DNA of 64,000 bases from Rotaria macrura (lineage: Eukaryota; Rotifera; Eurotatoria; Philodinida; Philodinidae). Below are positions 26,374 through 38,954 of the stretch, piece by piece. A model generated the notes under the pieces. It saw only the letters and a list, made by a program, of their open reading frames with translations. It did not search any database and was not told where the DNA came from. Positions within the stretch are counted from its first letter, which is position 1, and the number at the start of each line of letters is the position of its first letter. A program made the translations under genes and the position numbers. Where the stretch lies: positions 18,149 through 82,148 of the forward strand of contig OENT01000721.1 of NCBI GenBank assembly GCA_900239685.1, written 5' to 3'.

Positions 26374-29300
26374 CTTCTAAAACTAAATATATGTATGTAT
26401 ATCAATTAAAATCGATTTGTCGTCTCATCGATTTTACGATAAATTGTTCTAAAACTATCTATACGATGTTCGGTTGAATATTAGTTACTAGTACGTAATA
26501 GGTATATAAATGTGTGTGCGCATGTGCTCGTTCTCTTGCTCGTCGTAGGTTGTCCTTCAACGTAACACACACACATACACACTACTAGTGATTTGATGAT
26601 AGTCATAGCGATGCCTTCGAGTTTTAATCATATGTATCGACGCACAGTGTCAATAGTGCTAGAGTGAATTGACATTTGAACGCATGCACGGTCTTATATT
26701 ATTCTCTACTTTTCATTTATTCCTGAAGACTGTTATGAATAATAAGTCTTCTTTTTTTCTTTGCTTTTATACATTTCTTTTTTTGTTCCTACCCAATTCT
26801 CCTCTATTTTTCTGTGCTCATCGGTATGCCACTAACGAATGACGAGTGTATAATTATATGATGCATGGTCTTTTTCTTTCTCCGCTTTTCTTCTCGGCTG
26901 CTTGCTGATGATGATCGATTGACGGTAGTTGTACAGCACGCGTACTGCCACATTACTCTTCTCTTCTTGCCCTTCCTTTTCTTTTCTTTCACCTCTCCTC
27001 GAGCTGCTTGCTCACAGAGTGAAATAGACAAATGAGCGAGAATAAGACTACGAGCGGCTTATCAATAGTCATTACTGTTATACATAGAAATAAACCATAC
27101 GATTTGTGAAAGTGACATCAAGAATCAGACAGCCAAATGTATCTACTAGTTAAAGGAAACATTAGAAAAATTTGTCACAGATTTTATCGTCTTTTGGCAT
27201 ACAAGGAAAATCAAGAACAAAATACCGAAAGGAAAAATGTCGCAAACTTATTCGAGTGTCTTCGATCAATTAACGATTGTGGACAACTTTTGTTTTCTGC
27301 TGAAACAACGTATTTCTTTTCTGTTCCATCGAACCGAAAGAACAGACACTCTCCATTTAGCACAAATAATGGAACACCCTTCGTGCATTGTTGACTGTTT
27401 CAGGTCACTACTACCTATATCCTCACGTATGACTGATTAAAACCTATGTTTCTACTCCATACGTTAATAAAATTATAAACATCTGAATATGACACATTGT
27501 AGTATATGCCAAGAATTTCGACATTTCTGTTTTTGGCTTAAGTATCATTCGGTATTTTCTTTCTCTCTCTCTCTTTCTGTCGCGCCACGGTATTTTTTTT
27601 ATCCTTTTAGTATTCGAGGTTCTGTTTATGACATTTCCAATATTCGACATTATTTTTTCTTCGGTGTTTTTCAATACGATTCTCATCTTTTCTTCGTCAA
27701 CAAAACATGCCAGAAAAATGAATGCAATTAATTCGATACGAGAAAAAGAAAAGTACGATCTGCAATTCAAGTTGAAAAAAGACCATTGAAAATCTTCGTT
27801 GCTGGTAAAAGATTGAAATGTAACATTAGTTGATTGTTGTATTTGAAGGGTGTGTACGCGAAGTGTGCCTTTATTCATTCACATTCGATTGTTTTGCCCG
27901 TAGATAATACGAATATTGGTATGCATGTTAGAGTTACTAGGTGAACTAGACAATGAACTAATACGTATCGATTTCAAACTTACAAAAGAAAGAATGAATA
28001 CTTTTCAAATCATTTTTTTTATTGATGCAAGATAGAAATCTGTCTTTATCATTATTTAGATTTTGTGTGTTTATTAAAAGCAAAACATAATGTAATGATA
28101 AGTATTAGAATCATCTTTTGTTGGGATTGCACTAGAGACAGGAGCGCAAGATCTATCAATTATACTAAACCGTGTCGTATTGTAAGGTTGAGTGATTCAT
28201 GAGCTATCGGCATATGATTACGCCTTATCAACAGATTATTCACATCAGATCTAGCTACTCAAAGTAAAGCTAACAGCCTCAATTAAAAACACTACTTAGC
28301 AGAACACCGATGGAAAATGATGATAAATTTGCTGTGTGCGATTCAATACATTTTCTTTTCTTTTTCCATCGATAAAATTCACAAATTGTTATTCTATTTT
28401 GATTGAAGCTGATTTAGAAAATTCTTTCTCTTCTTGGATTTTGAAATGAATTTAAGACGAGTGAATTGAGTCACTTTTCATGCTATAATATGTTTAGTAT
28501 TATGCGTCGTATCACACAAATTATATCATCGCTGTTTTTCAATTCACCGACAGAATTGACTCGATTTTCAAAAGCCTATTGAATCGAGTTATTTAGCAGT
28601 ACGTTGTATGATATGCACTTCCATGACAGAGTCCTAAATTCTCTTTACAATTTATGTCTAAGATTAGTACATCTAATTCTTCTTTGCAGATACTTATTTC
28701 TGTCGCTGTACAATAATGATGCGTAACAGGAAGTCTACAACAGATAGACACAAATAATCATCACACAACAAAACATTTTCAATATACAATCAAGATACTC
28801 ATTTATCATGACGCAGAAAAAGATACGATACAAATGTAAGGAAAATGAACGGTTACTATTGTTGTCTAGATGCAATCAACAAGATCGTCTGTGTCCAATA
28901 ATAGTAAAGGCTGTGATATGTCGGTAGCTAAATATGTATTTATTCTAGGGAAGTCTCCATATCAAACGAGTTGTACTCAGTTGATTTAACTGCAATTTTG
29001 TAGTTTTCCAATGCTTTTTCTACGGCTAATTGCAAAAGAATAATCTGGAAAACATGTGATATTTTTCACGAGCCTAGCTCGAACAAGACGAAATTCTTTC
29101 TGTAATAAAGCAGCTGCATTGACCGTTTATCATCGTAACTATTTTCATTTGTATTTAGTATAAGAAAAAAATGTCCATATGCATCACTAGTTCTTTTTTC
29201 GATCCCCGAAACTGGTTTAACTCGTTCTAATTTGCGTGACTTTTCCCCTATCAATTCGAGAAATATGTTATCAATTAAATTAAAGTCGTGAGACTATTCG

Positions 29301-32300
29301 ATTGATTGCTCGATGCAGGTTGCATCGGAATTTTACATGATTATTTGCATTAGTTATTTTAGTGCTGTTTATCAGTGACAATTGATTTTATCATAGGTTC
29401 ATGTTCACACTCACTTTGGAATCGATTATCATCTTAGATCCGTCAACTGTCATATTCAACAGTTCAATAGCAACGTTTGTTGTTCAAAGCAACATACTCG
29501 ATCGTCATTAAATGACAGCAAAATGCTTGTATTGTTGAGACATTAGCATGGCTCAGCACGACCATTATATTTCTCCTAATGTGACATGGAAAAATACGAT
29601 CATTTACAGATGTAGATGTGACCTTTTAATTGGGTTCTCAGATGGAGGTAGCAGAATAGTTTTGATCCACCAATTTTTAGATGTGAAAAATCAGAGATTT
29701 CGACATGCGATACGCAGAAATACGATCGCAATGCTAGGCTACATGGCACACATAACTAAGGTTGTATATGGTGAAACATTGAGAGTATATGATCATTTCA
29801 CAGTGTATGCCAATTTTCATTATTCTCAGACTGAGCTGCTGACTATTCGACTTATTTAAATCGTAATAGCTTGGCGACATTCTTTTTTGTTTTCCTATCC
29901 TAGATAGTGATTGACATGATCGTTTCCCTATGGAGACCACGTGTTATGACCAGCGACATACAGATGAATTCTCGTGACTACATCCAATCTCTTCAGTCTA
30001 GAACGCTACATGTTGAATCATTTTAGAAGTAAAGCAATATGTTAAACATAAAGTTAATCTATTCGGAATGATAAAACGTCGGCTGACAATTATGATTAAA
30101 CTTTAAATTTCACCCATTTCATTAATCGATATTGTTCTTGTTTCCTTGAATTTGACATAGTTATTAGAAGAAAACAAGAAACCGTAAAAGTCATTGAATT
30201 TTCAAGTCAGGTACGAAATCATTACTAAAATTTCTTGTTTTACTTGCCTATAAAAAGACTATTGGCAGATTGATCAGGAAAACAACAATCTTGCTTGAGG
30301 ATAGTTGTGAATGTCGATGAGTTATAAATAAAATCTTCAATGCCCTGTGATTATACTCCACAATGAGTTCTCTTCATTCGGATGACTTTATTATTCAAAA
30401 GAAAACACCAAAACAGGAAATAACCAATCAAGAACTTTTTACGTGGAACCTTATCAGAATTCTATGAACAATAGATTTAATAGCAGTTGATTGAACTGTT
30501 GAACTCAAATGTAGATAAAACGTATCCAATATTATGATGAGATTCGTTACTAAGTGAAGTTGTAGCGTAGTCAACATGTAAAAGTTTAACATGCCGAAAT
30601 TATAGACGAATGACATATGGTACACAGAACAAAATCGATCTATTTTCAAAGTCTCAGCTAGTTAACTTCTTCGTTGAATGTAGCTCTATGTATAAATAAA
30701 AGAAACTATCATATTTTACGTTCTATTTTTACAGTGATCAATCAATCGTGTCAGAAGTAACTGAGTATCGTCTAGAAACAATTTATCGCTAAATTTTTAT
30801 TTAGTACGACAGAGAATCTTCAGAAATACTAGTAACTTACCTTGTCGAGTCATATGTAACTTTGCCAATGATGATTATCTAGTACATCGCACATTGCCTA
30901 TTGAATGTACCTATCATTGTTTTGAAATGATACATCTTTCAAGTCACGCCGTTATCAATCTGGATCCGATCAATTTCAATGTATTTCACAGGGATCTTAT
31001 TACAATTCATTGTAGTTTCAGGTCGAATCTACGTTTGTTCAATGAAATCAGTTCGATGTTTCACAGTGAAATACGATCTAAAAGAGATGTTGTACAATAT
31101 TCAAGAGTAGATATTTAGATATTGGCACGGATAGACCATGAGAGATAGATTCCAGGTTTATCAGAGACCCCACATCGTCGATAATTTATAAGAATACAGA
31201 ATATAATCCTGTATTTCAATCCTAGAATATATCAAGTCCACCATAATGCAGCAAAGTGCTTCAGAATAATTTTAACAATAGTTTATGTGTATTTTAGCGT
31301 ATATAATAACTGCATAATGTTTCCAAAATTTTTCTCACAGGATTTATGTTTGCACCTGTTTATATTATAACATGGATTGAGAGGAGGACGAAAACATCCT
31401 TCCGGAAACATGTAAGTTGATGGCATCAGCTAGGGTCAACGTCGGCATTCGGCCTGACATTGTGCAATCTGACTCGCATTAGTGATAGATCGAGTATTAA
31501 TTATCACGCTTACATCTTTAACTGTTATTGTGCGTTTTGAAACATATTATTAAGCAGGGAAAAGAAATTTGTTTCAGTAAAAATTAAGCTTAACCAGTAT
31601 GATGTTTCTCTGGCAAAAAATAAAAATAGTTCTTTTTGTCAGTATTGAGACGTTTTTTCTAATACAGGCATTGAGTCAAGAGTCATCGAACGTAATGTTG
31701 AACTCCGAAACGTTCACTGAATGATAGGTTTAGCAAGAATATAACTTTAATTCATCGATCATTGCACTAAATTCTTCTTAACTAATCATGTTGAAACTGA
31801 ATAAATTTAGGTCGAATAACCGAAATAAATGACCACATCGTATGATTTGGGATGAACTTTTTCATATTGATAATTTCTCGAAGAATGAAACTATTAAATA
31901 GTGCAACTTGATTTCTTTAATAGCATGCACCGAATTAATTAGAGTAAACTATTTCACACGTTGATTCTATTATTTGCAATTTCAGCAGACATAAATTATT
32001 TTCATTTAGTTACCGTAGGTTCACTTTTCTTCAATGAGAAAAAATCAGTAGAATAGAAATTGATGAGACCCTTTCAGATCATAGTTCCGATCATGAATAC
32101 AATGATTTACGTAACACGGAGCACATTGATATGTTAAAACGTCTTTAATAGAAAGTTCGTCATGTGACTAGAATACTAATTCACAGGAAATACAAAATTT
32201 CCGCCATACAACAACAATTGAATACGAATGGAAAGCAAGCTGAGTTTGATCAACACTTTCTAGTGGCTTTTTATCATTGGATTTCTTCGAAAATTTCACA

Positions 32301-35251
32301 CTAACCCAGAAAACGTACAGTACGTCTTGCTGTATTATGAAGGTTTCTACGTTTGAAAATGATTTACTCATTCGAAAACTAAGTCGATACTCGACGATTT
32401 TCTGATTTTATCCGATATAATTCACAATTCTTATCCTCGAACTAGATTTGTTCTCATGCTAATCTACTTGTTGTAGGCAAAGCAGCCGATGCATCGTACA
32501 AGAGGGCAAATTTCACTAATAGTTTTTTATAAATGTAATTATATTCATGTTCAATGGATGATAGTTGCTTTCTTCACTCGTCTAAATTCATTATATCTAT
32601 GAATAGACTTGCCAGCATTCATTCGTCTTATAATTTGTATTATATCTATTCAAAAACCACTTGCAAATGTCGCGATTGTTATGCGACCGATGCACAGAGC
32701 TCACACGCTCTCATTGTTGTAACAGGTATGATTCATGTACACGTAGCTTTTAAAATTTGTTGAATTTTCTATGTCGAATCCATGAAAATGAAAACAGTTT
32801 TCAAATCATTATACTTTGTGTTAATAAGGTATTCGTCATTTTGAGATAGATTTAAAAATCGTATAACTCAATCTCTACTCATGAAAATATATCCGTGATC
32901 AATAACGTAGAAATTGGCAAACACAATTTTACTTATCGTTCTGTCAATTCAACGCGAAAGATCAGTCTACTAGATCTAATGATTACATCCATTCGTAAAC
33001 TGCAGCACACTCTATTTTATTCATCAAAGTAGCACATTTACATTGAGCTACTGCTAAGTTTTTCGCTAGAAGTAGAATTCAATCAGTTCAAAGCCTATTA
33101 GATTCAGTCGCGATGACACTATCAGATCGAGACGGCAATCAATCGTCCTACTGATTAACACATGAAATATCATTCTTCTTGCTTGCATGAAAAAAACCCC
33201 TCCATACGAACCAATATGTAGACTAAACGATTAGAATCAACATCGATTAAGAATGATACTAAAATTACTATTCCGTACGTATCATTTCTATTTACCATTG
33301 AAAGTTATTCAAATCTATCTGAGCTTCTTTGTCCATGGCTGCTGGAACTCGGAAAGAAGGGAAGTTGCAAAAATCGAATCCACACTTTCATTCAATATTT
33401 TCGCCAAAATCGACCAGCGTTCTACACGAAAGGTATGGTGAAAATGAAATTCCGAAAACGGTTGCCTATATTCTTTTACAATCCGTTATATGATGCCGAT
33501 GAACTTGATATTGGCCTTGTCAATAATGACTTCTTTTAGCAATAGATGAAAAAGCATAATGCTATTGTTTATATGTAACATTATTCGGTTTATATTTGAT
33601 TTTGTCAAAACTGTTAAACTTCGATTTGCTAATTTATGTTGGACATTTAGCAACAAATGAACTTTCATCGATTAGATTTTTTCAAAACAAATTTCTGAGT
33701 TGAAATATGAATCGACGCCGAACATTGAATACTGTCATTTCTTTGAATGCATGAGAGTTATTAAAAAAAAAACGAATCCAGTCCGAATTGATAGTTCAAC
33801 GTATGTTTGGTCGAAATCAAACATCTGTCATTCATGCCGAGACAATGTCAGAAGATCGTTTACTCCCGTTAACACCTCTAAACGATGAACAAAATTAGAT
33901 ACATGTTCTGTTGTGCCACTGTTTCGTTTGAAATTGATCGGGCGTATGGATTAGTGTGCCAGACGTTGCTCATGTTAGATTAAAAACGAGTGTGCTCTCA
34001 AGCTTCGTCACTTAACCAATCACGTAGAATAATGGTTTGAAAATGGTCTCGTGAAAGTTTGGAGTGCAAGAAAAGCACGCTGTAACGATCGACAGAGATA
34101 AATCTAAAAATGCAATGAACCTTGTGACCTTGAGCTTTTGCACATAGATAAGAATATGTTGAAGAATTATGAGTTAAAGATCGAATTCGAAGTACGATGA
34201 CCAGAAAAGATGGACAGGTCATTCTTCAATATACCCAACAGATGAGTAGAGAATATTCTTGCTGTTTGCCGGATCATGTTACCATTTCGTTATTGTATTT
34301 CCGCCGGAGTGTCATAGTTATGCAACATAAATGTTTACGATTTCTTTGTGCGCGTCTCTAAATGTTAGAACCTATTCGAAGAATATTGATTAAGTTTAAT
34401 GTTATTGATTGTTAGACATTAACCTTGTCGAACATCCAGACATCTCGAGAGAATATAAAAATAGAAACAATTTAAGGCGCGTCAGTTATTTAAATTATTG
34501 ACAATACTGAATGGGAAAGGAAATCGTTTACTTTTTTCATTAAATCTACTCTTATTAACTTTCGTCGTTTAATTTTCATGATCACCTTGACTTATTCATT
34601 CATCTATTATTTTTCTCGACTCATCAAATTCATTCATGATTTATTTACGTATTGAAAATGAAATTTATTTAAAACATAGTAGCTTAGCTCCGTTCTCATC
34701 CGTGTGATTATTTTATTCATTGAGACGTTGCTTTCATTTTTCATGTTGAGAACATCGGATCAATCTTAGCTGCCATGTTTACTAAAACAAGGAATGGAAA
34801 ATCTTTCTCTATTTCTCATGTGGAAATCAAAGGGTCCGAAACAATTTCAAAACTTCGCATAGACTAGTACGAGAATTTGGCTACTTCTTTATCGTCTGTC
34901 AACCATGCCACGTGTATGGAAGAGAGTTTCATCACAGTTTTTTCAAGATTCTAGTCAAAGATCGAATCAATCATTCGAATTCGCACATCCACCGTGCCTT
35001 TTGTTTTCGTTTAAGCGGCAAAATCTCCGAAGTAAATCATCCTCGAGTAAAAACAAAAACTTAGAATTCAAATTTGGTTTCCATCAATAGCAACCCACTG
35101 AAATAGTTTATATTTAAATGAAAAGTGAAAATAATATATCTTAAAGTTCATTTCAATAAAATGAGTGTCCGTAATGAAAAACAAGACAAACAAACAAACG
35201 AAGCAAAGCAGGGCGAGGCAAATGAAAAATCACTGCATGTTATCTTATTAA
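26374..35251. other. Long gene-free region
   Basis: Almost 8.9 kb in which I could not support a gene. Open frames are short, lack motifs and overlap at random; the longest (27444-27878 minus, 29548-29859 plus) look like chance. The left end holds the innexin promoter region. It could be intergenic or contain introns and untranslated exons of unseen genes. No tRNA, rRNA or long tandem array was noticed. Confidence 0.45.
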
Positions 35252-35884
35252 TTATTGTAATACAGACGATTTGCGTAGTTGAGATAGAAAACTATGCCGT
35301 TGCTCATTGTCATCGCTACCAGTTGGTTTTCTTTTCGTTGATGAATTTCGTCTTGTCCATCCCATCATTATCGATTTAGGTGATGATGGCGATGTTTCTC
35401 CTTTGTGTTGAGATTCTTTATAAATTAATGAAGCCAGTAAAGGAGTTGATGATTCTTCTTGGACGACTGTTGCTAAGGGTGGAGCCGGCGAACATGTACA
35501 TTGGCTACTATCGCTTGTACTTGTTGTTGTTGTTGTTGCTCCTGCTTCTCGAGATAAAATTAATGATCGAGAAAATGTGGCATAAGGTAATGAACAACTA
35601 CTCGGCCGATGATACAACTGCTGTGGATGGTGGCATACAATTGAAGGATGATGATGATGATGACGATTGAGTGTTAGGAAACATTCCGGTATACATTCAT
35701 ATTGATGGTTTTGTGAATTATCAATACCACCGGCGTTGTTTAATATTGATGAAGGATCGACATTTCTACTTGAATTTATAATACGATGAGGAGAAATAAC
35801 AGACGGTAGAACTGCTGTTTCTGTTATTGGTATTAATTGATGAGAATAATAATCGTCACAACAATTGAATGTATTTGACGTACA
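35252..35884 (-). CDS. Terminal coding exon of a putative single-pass membrane protein
   Basis: An acceptor with a pyrimidine tract (TTATTTTCTTCTTAG) ends at 35885. From 35884 the minus strand stays open for 210 codons to TAA (35252-35254). There is no in-frame ATG near the acceptor, so this should be an internal-to-last exon. The sequence looks like an intrinsically disordered cytoplasmic tail: CTSNTFNCCDDYYSH near its start, a His run, many Ser, Thr and Pro, then a basic segment (WTRRNSSTKRKP) near the end. The nearest upstream minus-strand exons are at 36575-36613 and 38677-38954, the latter with a membrane span. The phase does not fit directly (the exon at 36575 leaves two bases, this one begins at phase 0). 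Another small exon or a different donor is needed. Confidence 0.55.
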   Translation of the reverse strand, partial: CTSNTFNCCDDYYSHQLIPITETAVLPSVISPHRIINSSRNVDPSSILNNAGGIDNSQNHQYECIPECFLTLNRHHHHHPSIVCHHPQQLYHRPSSCSLPYATFSRSLILSREAGATTTTTSTSDSSQCTCSPAPPLATVVQEESSTPLLASLIYKESQHKGETSPSSPKSIMMGWTRRNSSTKRKPTGSDDNEQRHSFLSQLRKSSVLQ

Positions 35885-36574
35885 CTAAGAAGAAAATAAA
35901 CTGTTTCGTTTCATTTCATTCCACATTGAGCTGGAGCAGTTTCATTTGACATCAATTAGATGAGACAGATTCAATAAAAACTAGCTAATTCCACGCAAAA
36001 AGAAATCATCGCTCTCAAACATCAAAAGAAAAGTTAGTTACTAAGTTAAGCAAAACTTAATCCATAAGAAAATTGTACTATGCAAACACGAGACTGCATA
36101 TGAATTAGAGCATGACGTTAGAAGTATTATTTTGTTGAAATGAATTTCCAGTGATGAGCGGTGCTGCATAATTTATGTTTGTACTCAAATATATTTATTA
36201 GGCTAGTCATACTTGAATACGAATCTTTTGGTTTTTTATAGATATGTTTAAAGAGTTGTCATTCGAAAACTTTATTCTACTCTCTTGTGTTGAAAAGTAC
36301 TGGAAAGAAAGTACGTTCACTACGTCTCTCACGTTGCTACCAACTCGTGTTAGAGAATACACGAAGTATAAGATGATTTTCCTATTAGTAGTGTAAATTC
36401 TGTTCGATAGATAAATAAATCATTGACAAGAGGTTCTTCTCAACCGACGATAAAACTTGTTTTGTCATCACAAGTTATAGAGAAAATAAGGTTAACATCA
36501 GTCCGTTAGTTAAAATTTTCCGTGAAAAAGCCAAGTTTGACTTGTACAGTAGAGGCTTAAATATTTTAGCTTAC

Positions 36575-36613
36575 ATAACAGAACCGTCACCCTCCTCCAG
36601 TTGAGCTTCTATT
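36575..36613 (-). CDS. Candidate 39-nt internal exon
   Basis: On the minus strand a strong acceptor (CTTCCTTCTTCCAG) precedes 39 bases ending at a GTAAGC donor. Entered with the two bases left by the exon at 38677-38954, it reads KIEAQLEEGDGSV without a stop and leaves two bases again. An acidic stretch just after a membrane span is plausible for a cytoplasmic tail. The evidence is splice signals and phase only. Confidence 0.45.
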
Positions 36614-38676
36614 CTGGAAGAAGGAAGTTTTAATAAATCTTTTTCAACAGAGAACGTTTTATTTGTTTTCATTCAGGTAACGCCAATCGTCAACAGTTCA
36701 CTCTCACTCGACACTCCCTTCGAAAAATAAATTTCTGTCTCTAACCAAATGAAGTTCTTTTAAGAAGATCCTTTTTCTTGTGAGTTATCTTAGAAACTGA
36801 AGATCTCTTCATTGTGAAGATATGACGTTGTTCTGGAATTTTCGTCATGGCCGTAGGTCATTTTTTCTTTGCTCGAAAAATTATTTGATCACAGAATATA
36901 GCAGAGAAGCTCTAGGTTTATGAATTCTTCTTCTTTTCAAATGACGAGAAGAAATTAAACGTTCAATAGCATCAGACACTCTAGAAACGAAGCGCAAATA
37001 ATATTAGTACCTGCGTATATAATAAAGCTAAACTAGACTGAGAAGAAATGAGTCTATAGTGCAGTCGAGTTTGACATGTTCTTTGTATCGGAAAATAAGT
37101 CCATTGACTACAATCAATGTCCTTTGAGAATTCCGCTATGCACAATTAATAAAAAGTCTATAAAGATATTCTGATTTCTTTGAAAGCAGTTTATTAATTC
37201 AAGTGGAGCTGACGGAAATGTTTTTGAAGTATTGTCCATATAAGTGATATGAGAAATAAAAAAACAATAAGACTTCGGAAAGAGTCCGATTTACTCTTTG
37301 TTTTCATCTACGTATCAGATTACTCGAATATCTTGTTAAAGTTCCCAGTCGAAAAGAATTGTTCGAATCTATGGTTTAGACTTTATTTCGATTCTATGTA
37401 CGAATAAAATCTTTTCTTTTTCCACATATCAATTTATTTTACAGTGGAGATTGTCTGTATGACTAAGAAGAATAAAGAAGTCTAACGTTTTCACATTGAA
37501 CAATTTAAATCCCAATCTAGGTGTGAAAATTTATGAAATCGATTAAATCCTGCCGATTAGAGATGTGCAAATTCAAGATTGAAAAAGACTGCATCTCGCA
37601 CATGCCTATTTTCAATTCTCAAACGATACAAATGTTTCGGTTGCATCTTTTCCCACCGTGAAACTTTCTATGCTTTAGTCTATTGTTGAAACTTTAGCTG
37701 AAATGAAGTATCCTCATCGCGAAGACATTGCATGTTGTAGAACAATCAATTTTAGGATTTCTTTTATGAACTAGTTGGATTCGTTTTTGAATATTCAATA
37801 AGTTGACAAATGAATGTGTTCGTTTCATCTGGAAGTTCAATGAAAAGATCTATTGATAGACAAAACTAGTCAAGGTAACTTTTACCAGAAAAATCAACGT
37901 ACCGTCTGGAACGTTAAATAAATTATTGAAAATTCATGGCCCTCGAATCCCCGTGGAACTTTTTTTGCAAGTGTCTCACATTGATCTACTTTACTCTAAT
38001 AAACAGAGACGATCCTTAGCTATTGAGATCATCAAAATAATTCACTGTGCTTATTCGTAAAAATACATTCTTGTTGGCTAGTATTTAAATATACAAGAAA
38101 GAGACGAAGAAGGAGAAGGAGTAATAGTCTCTTCGGTTAGCCTTGTGCGAGGAAAATAAATAATAGACGAAAGAAATTAAATAAGCAAGATCACTTTTCT
38201 TTCTTTTTTTTCATGATTTATTCATGTTAGCAAGACGCAAGTAATGGAATGAACAACAGCGTGTGTGTGCTGTGAAAAATACCGATGGTTTAATAGAGAA
38301 AATGTTCCAGATGTTATTTATTTGATCACTGAAATATCGTTGACAAGTGCTTTTCTCACATGTCTATTATCAATATCCGCTATAGATTTATTCATATTGA
38401 TAAGAAAAGAAACTGTGTAAAGTGTTTCACACCTGTTTCGATTTTCTCAAGTGTTTCCTTGTTTGTTTCTCAGTTTAACGTTCAAAATTGAAAATAAAAA
38501 TTCTTACGTTGTAATGTTCATTTGCTCTTAGACATAAATCTGAAGTATGATGATGATTCTTTTTTGACGATAATGAACCAGTCATTATGAACGTTTTGTA
38601 TTGTTTTTCTTCTTTTCTCAGTTTTCTAAATAAATAAAAATGAAATCGTGTTCGTCATTGAATAAGAATATTTTAC

Positions 38677-38954
38677 TTGAGACAAATAAAAATAAATATA
38701 GCAATTATAATACAAGAAATAACACTCATTATCGCCAATATCAGAAGAAAAAAGCTCATCCAACTTGTTTGTTCTTCATTTGTTTGAAGGATTGTTGAAG
38801 AATTATTAAGAGTATTCAATGAAAGTCTTACACATTGGCCATTTAATATTTCCACCGTTTGAATATGTTCGAATAAAGGTCCAGGCGGTTTAGGTGGAGG
38901 TCGTATTGTAAATACAGGTGGAGAAGGAAGACGACGTATGTCGTCATTCGTCAT
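38677..38954 (-). CDS. First coding exon: proline-rich N-terminus plus one membrane span
   Basis: The frame begins with ATG at 38954 (MTNDDIRRLP). It has a Pro-rich segment (RPPPKPPGP, a possible SH3 or WW ligand) and two possible N-glycosylation sites in NNSST. A strong hydrophobic span of about 27 residues (SFFLLILAIMSVISCIIIAIFIFI) comes next. It then meets GTAAAA after CTCAA, leaving two bases. If unspliced, a stop follows within one codon of the span, giving a 93-residue tail-anchored protein. If spliced, it continues to 36575-36613 and probably to 35252-35884. No signal peptide or family is recognised. The long gap to 35884 is otherwise non-coding. Confidence 0.55.

Noticed and set aside
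29548-29859. 103-residue plus-strand frame
   Set aside because: No motif, no neighbouring exon, and an overlapping minus-strand frame is also open.
35380-35670. Plus-strand frame with Leu and Asp runs
   Set aside because: A shadow of the minus-strand tail exon, created by its CAA and CAT repeats.
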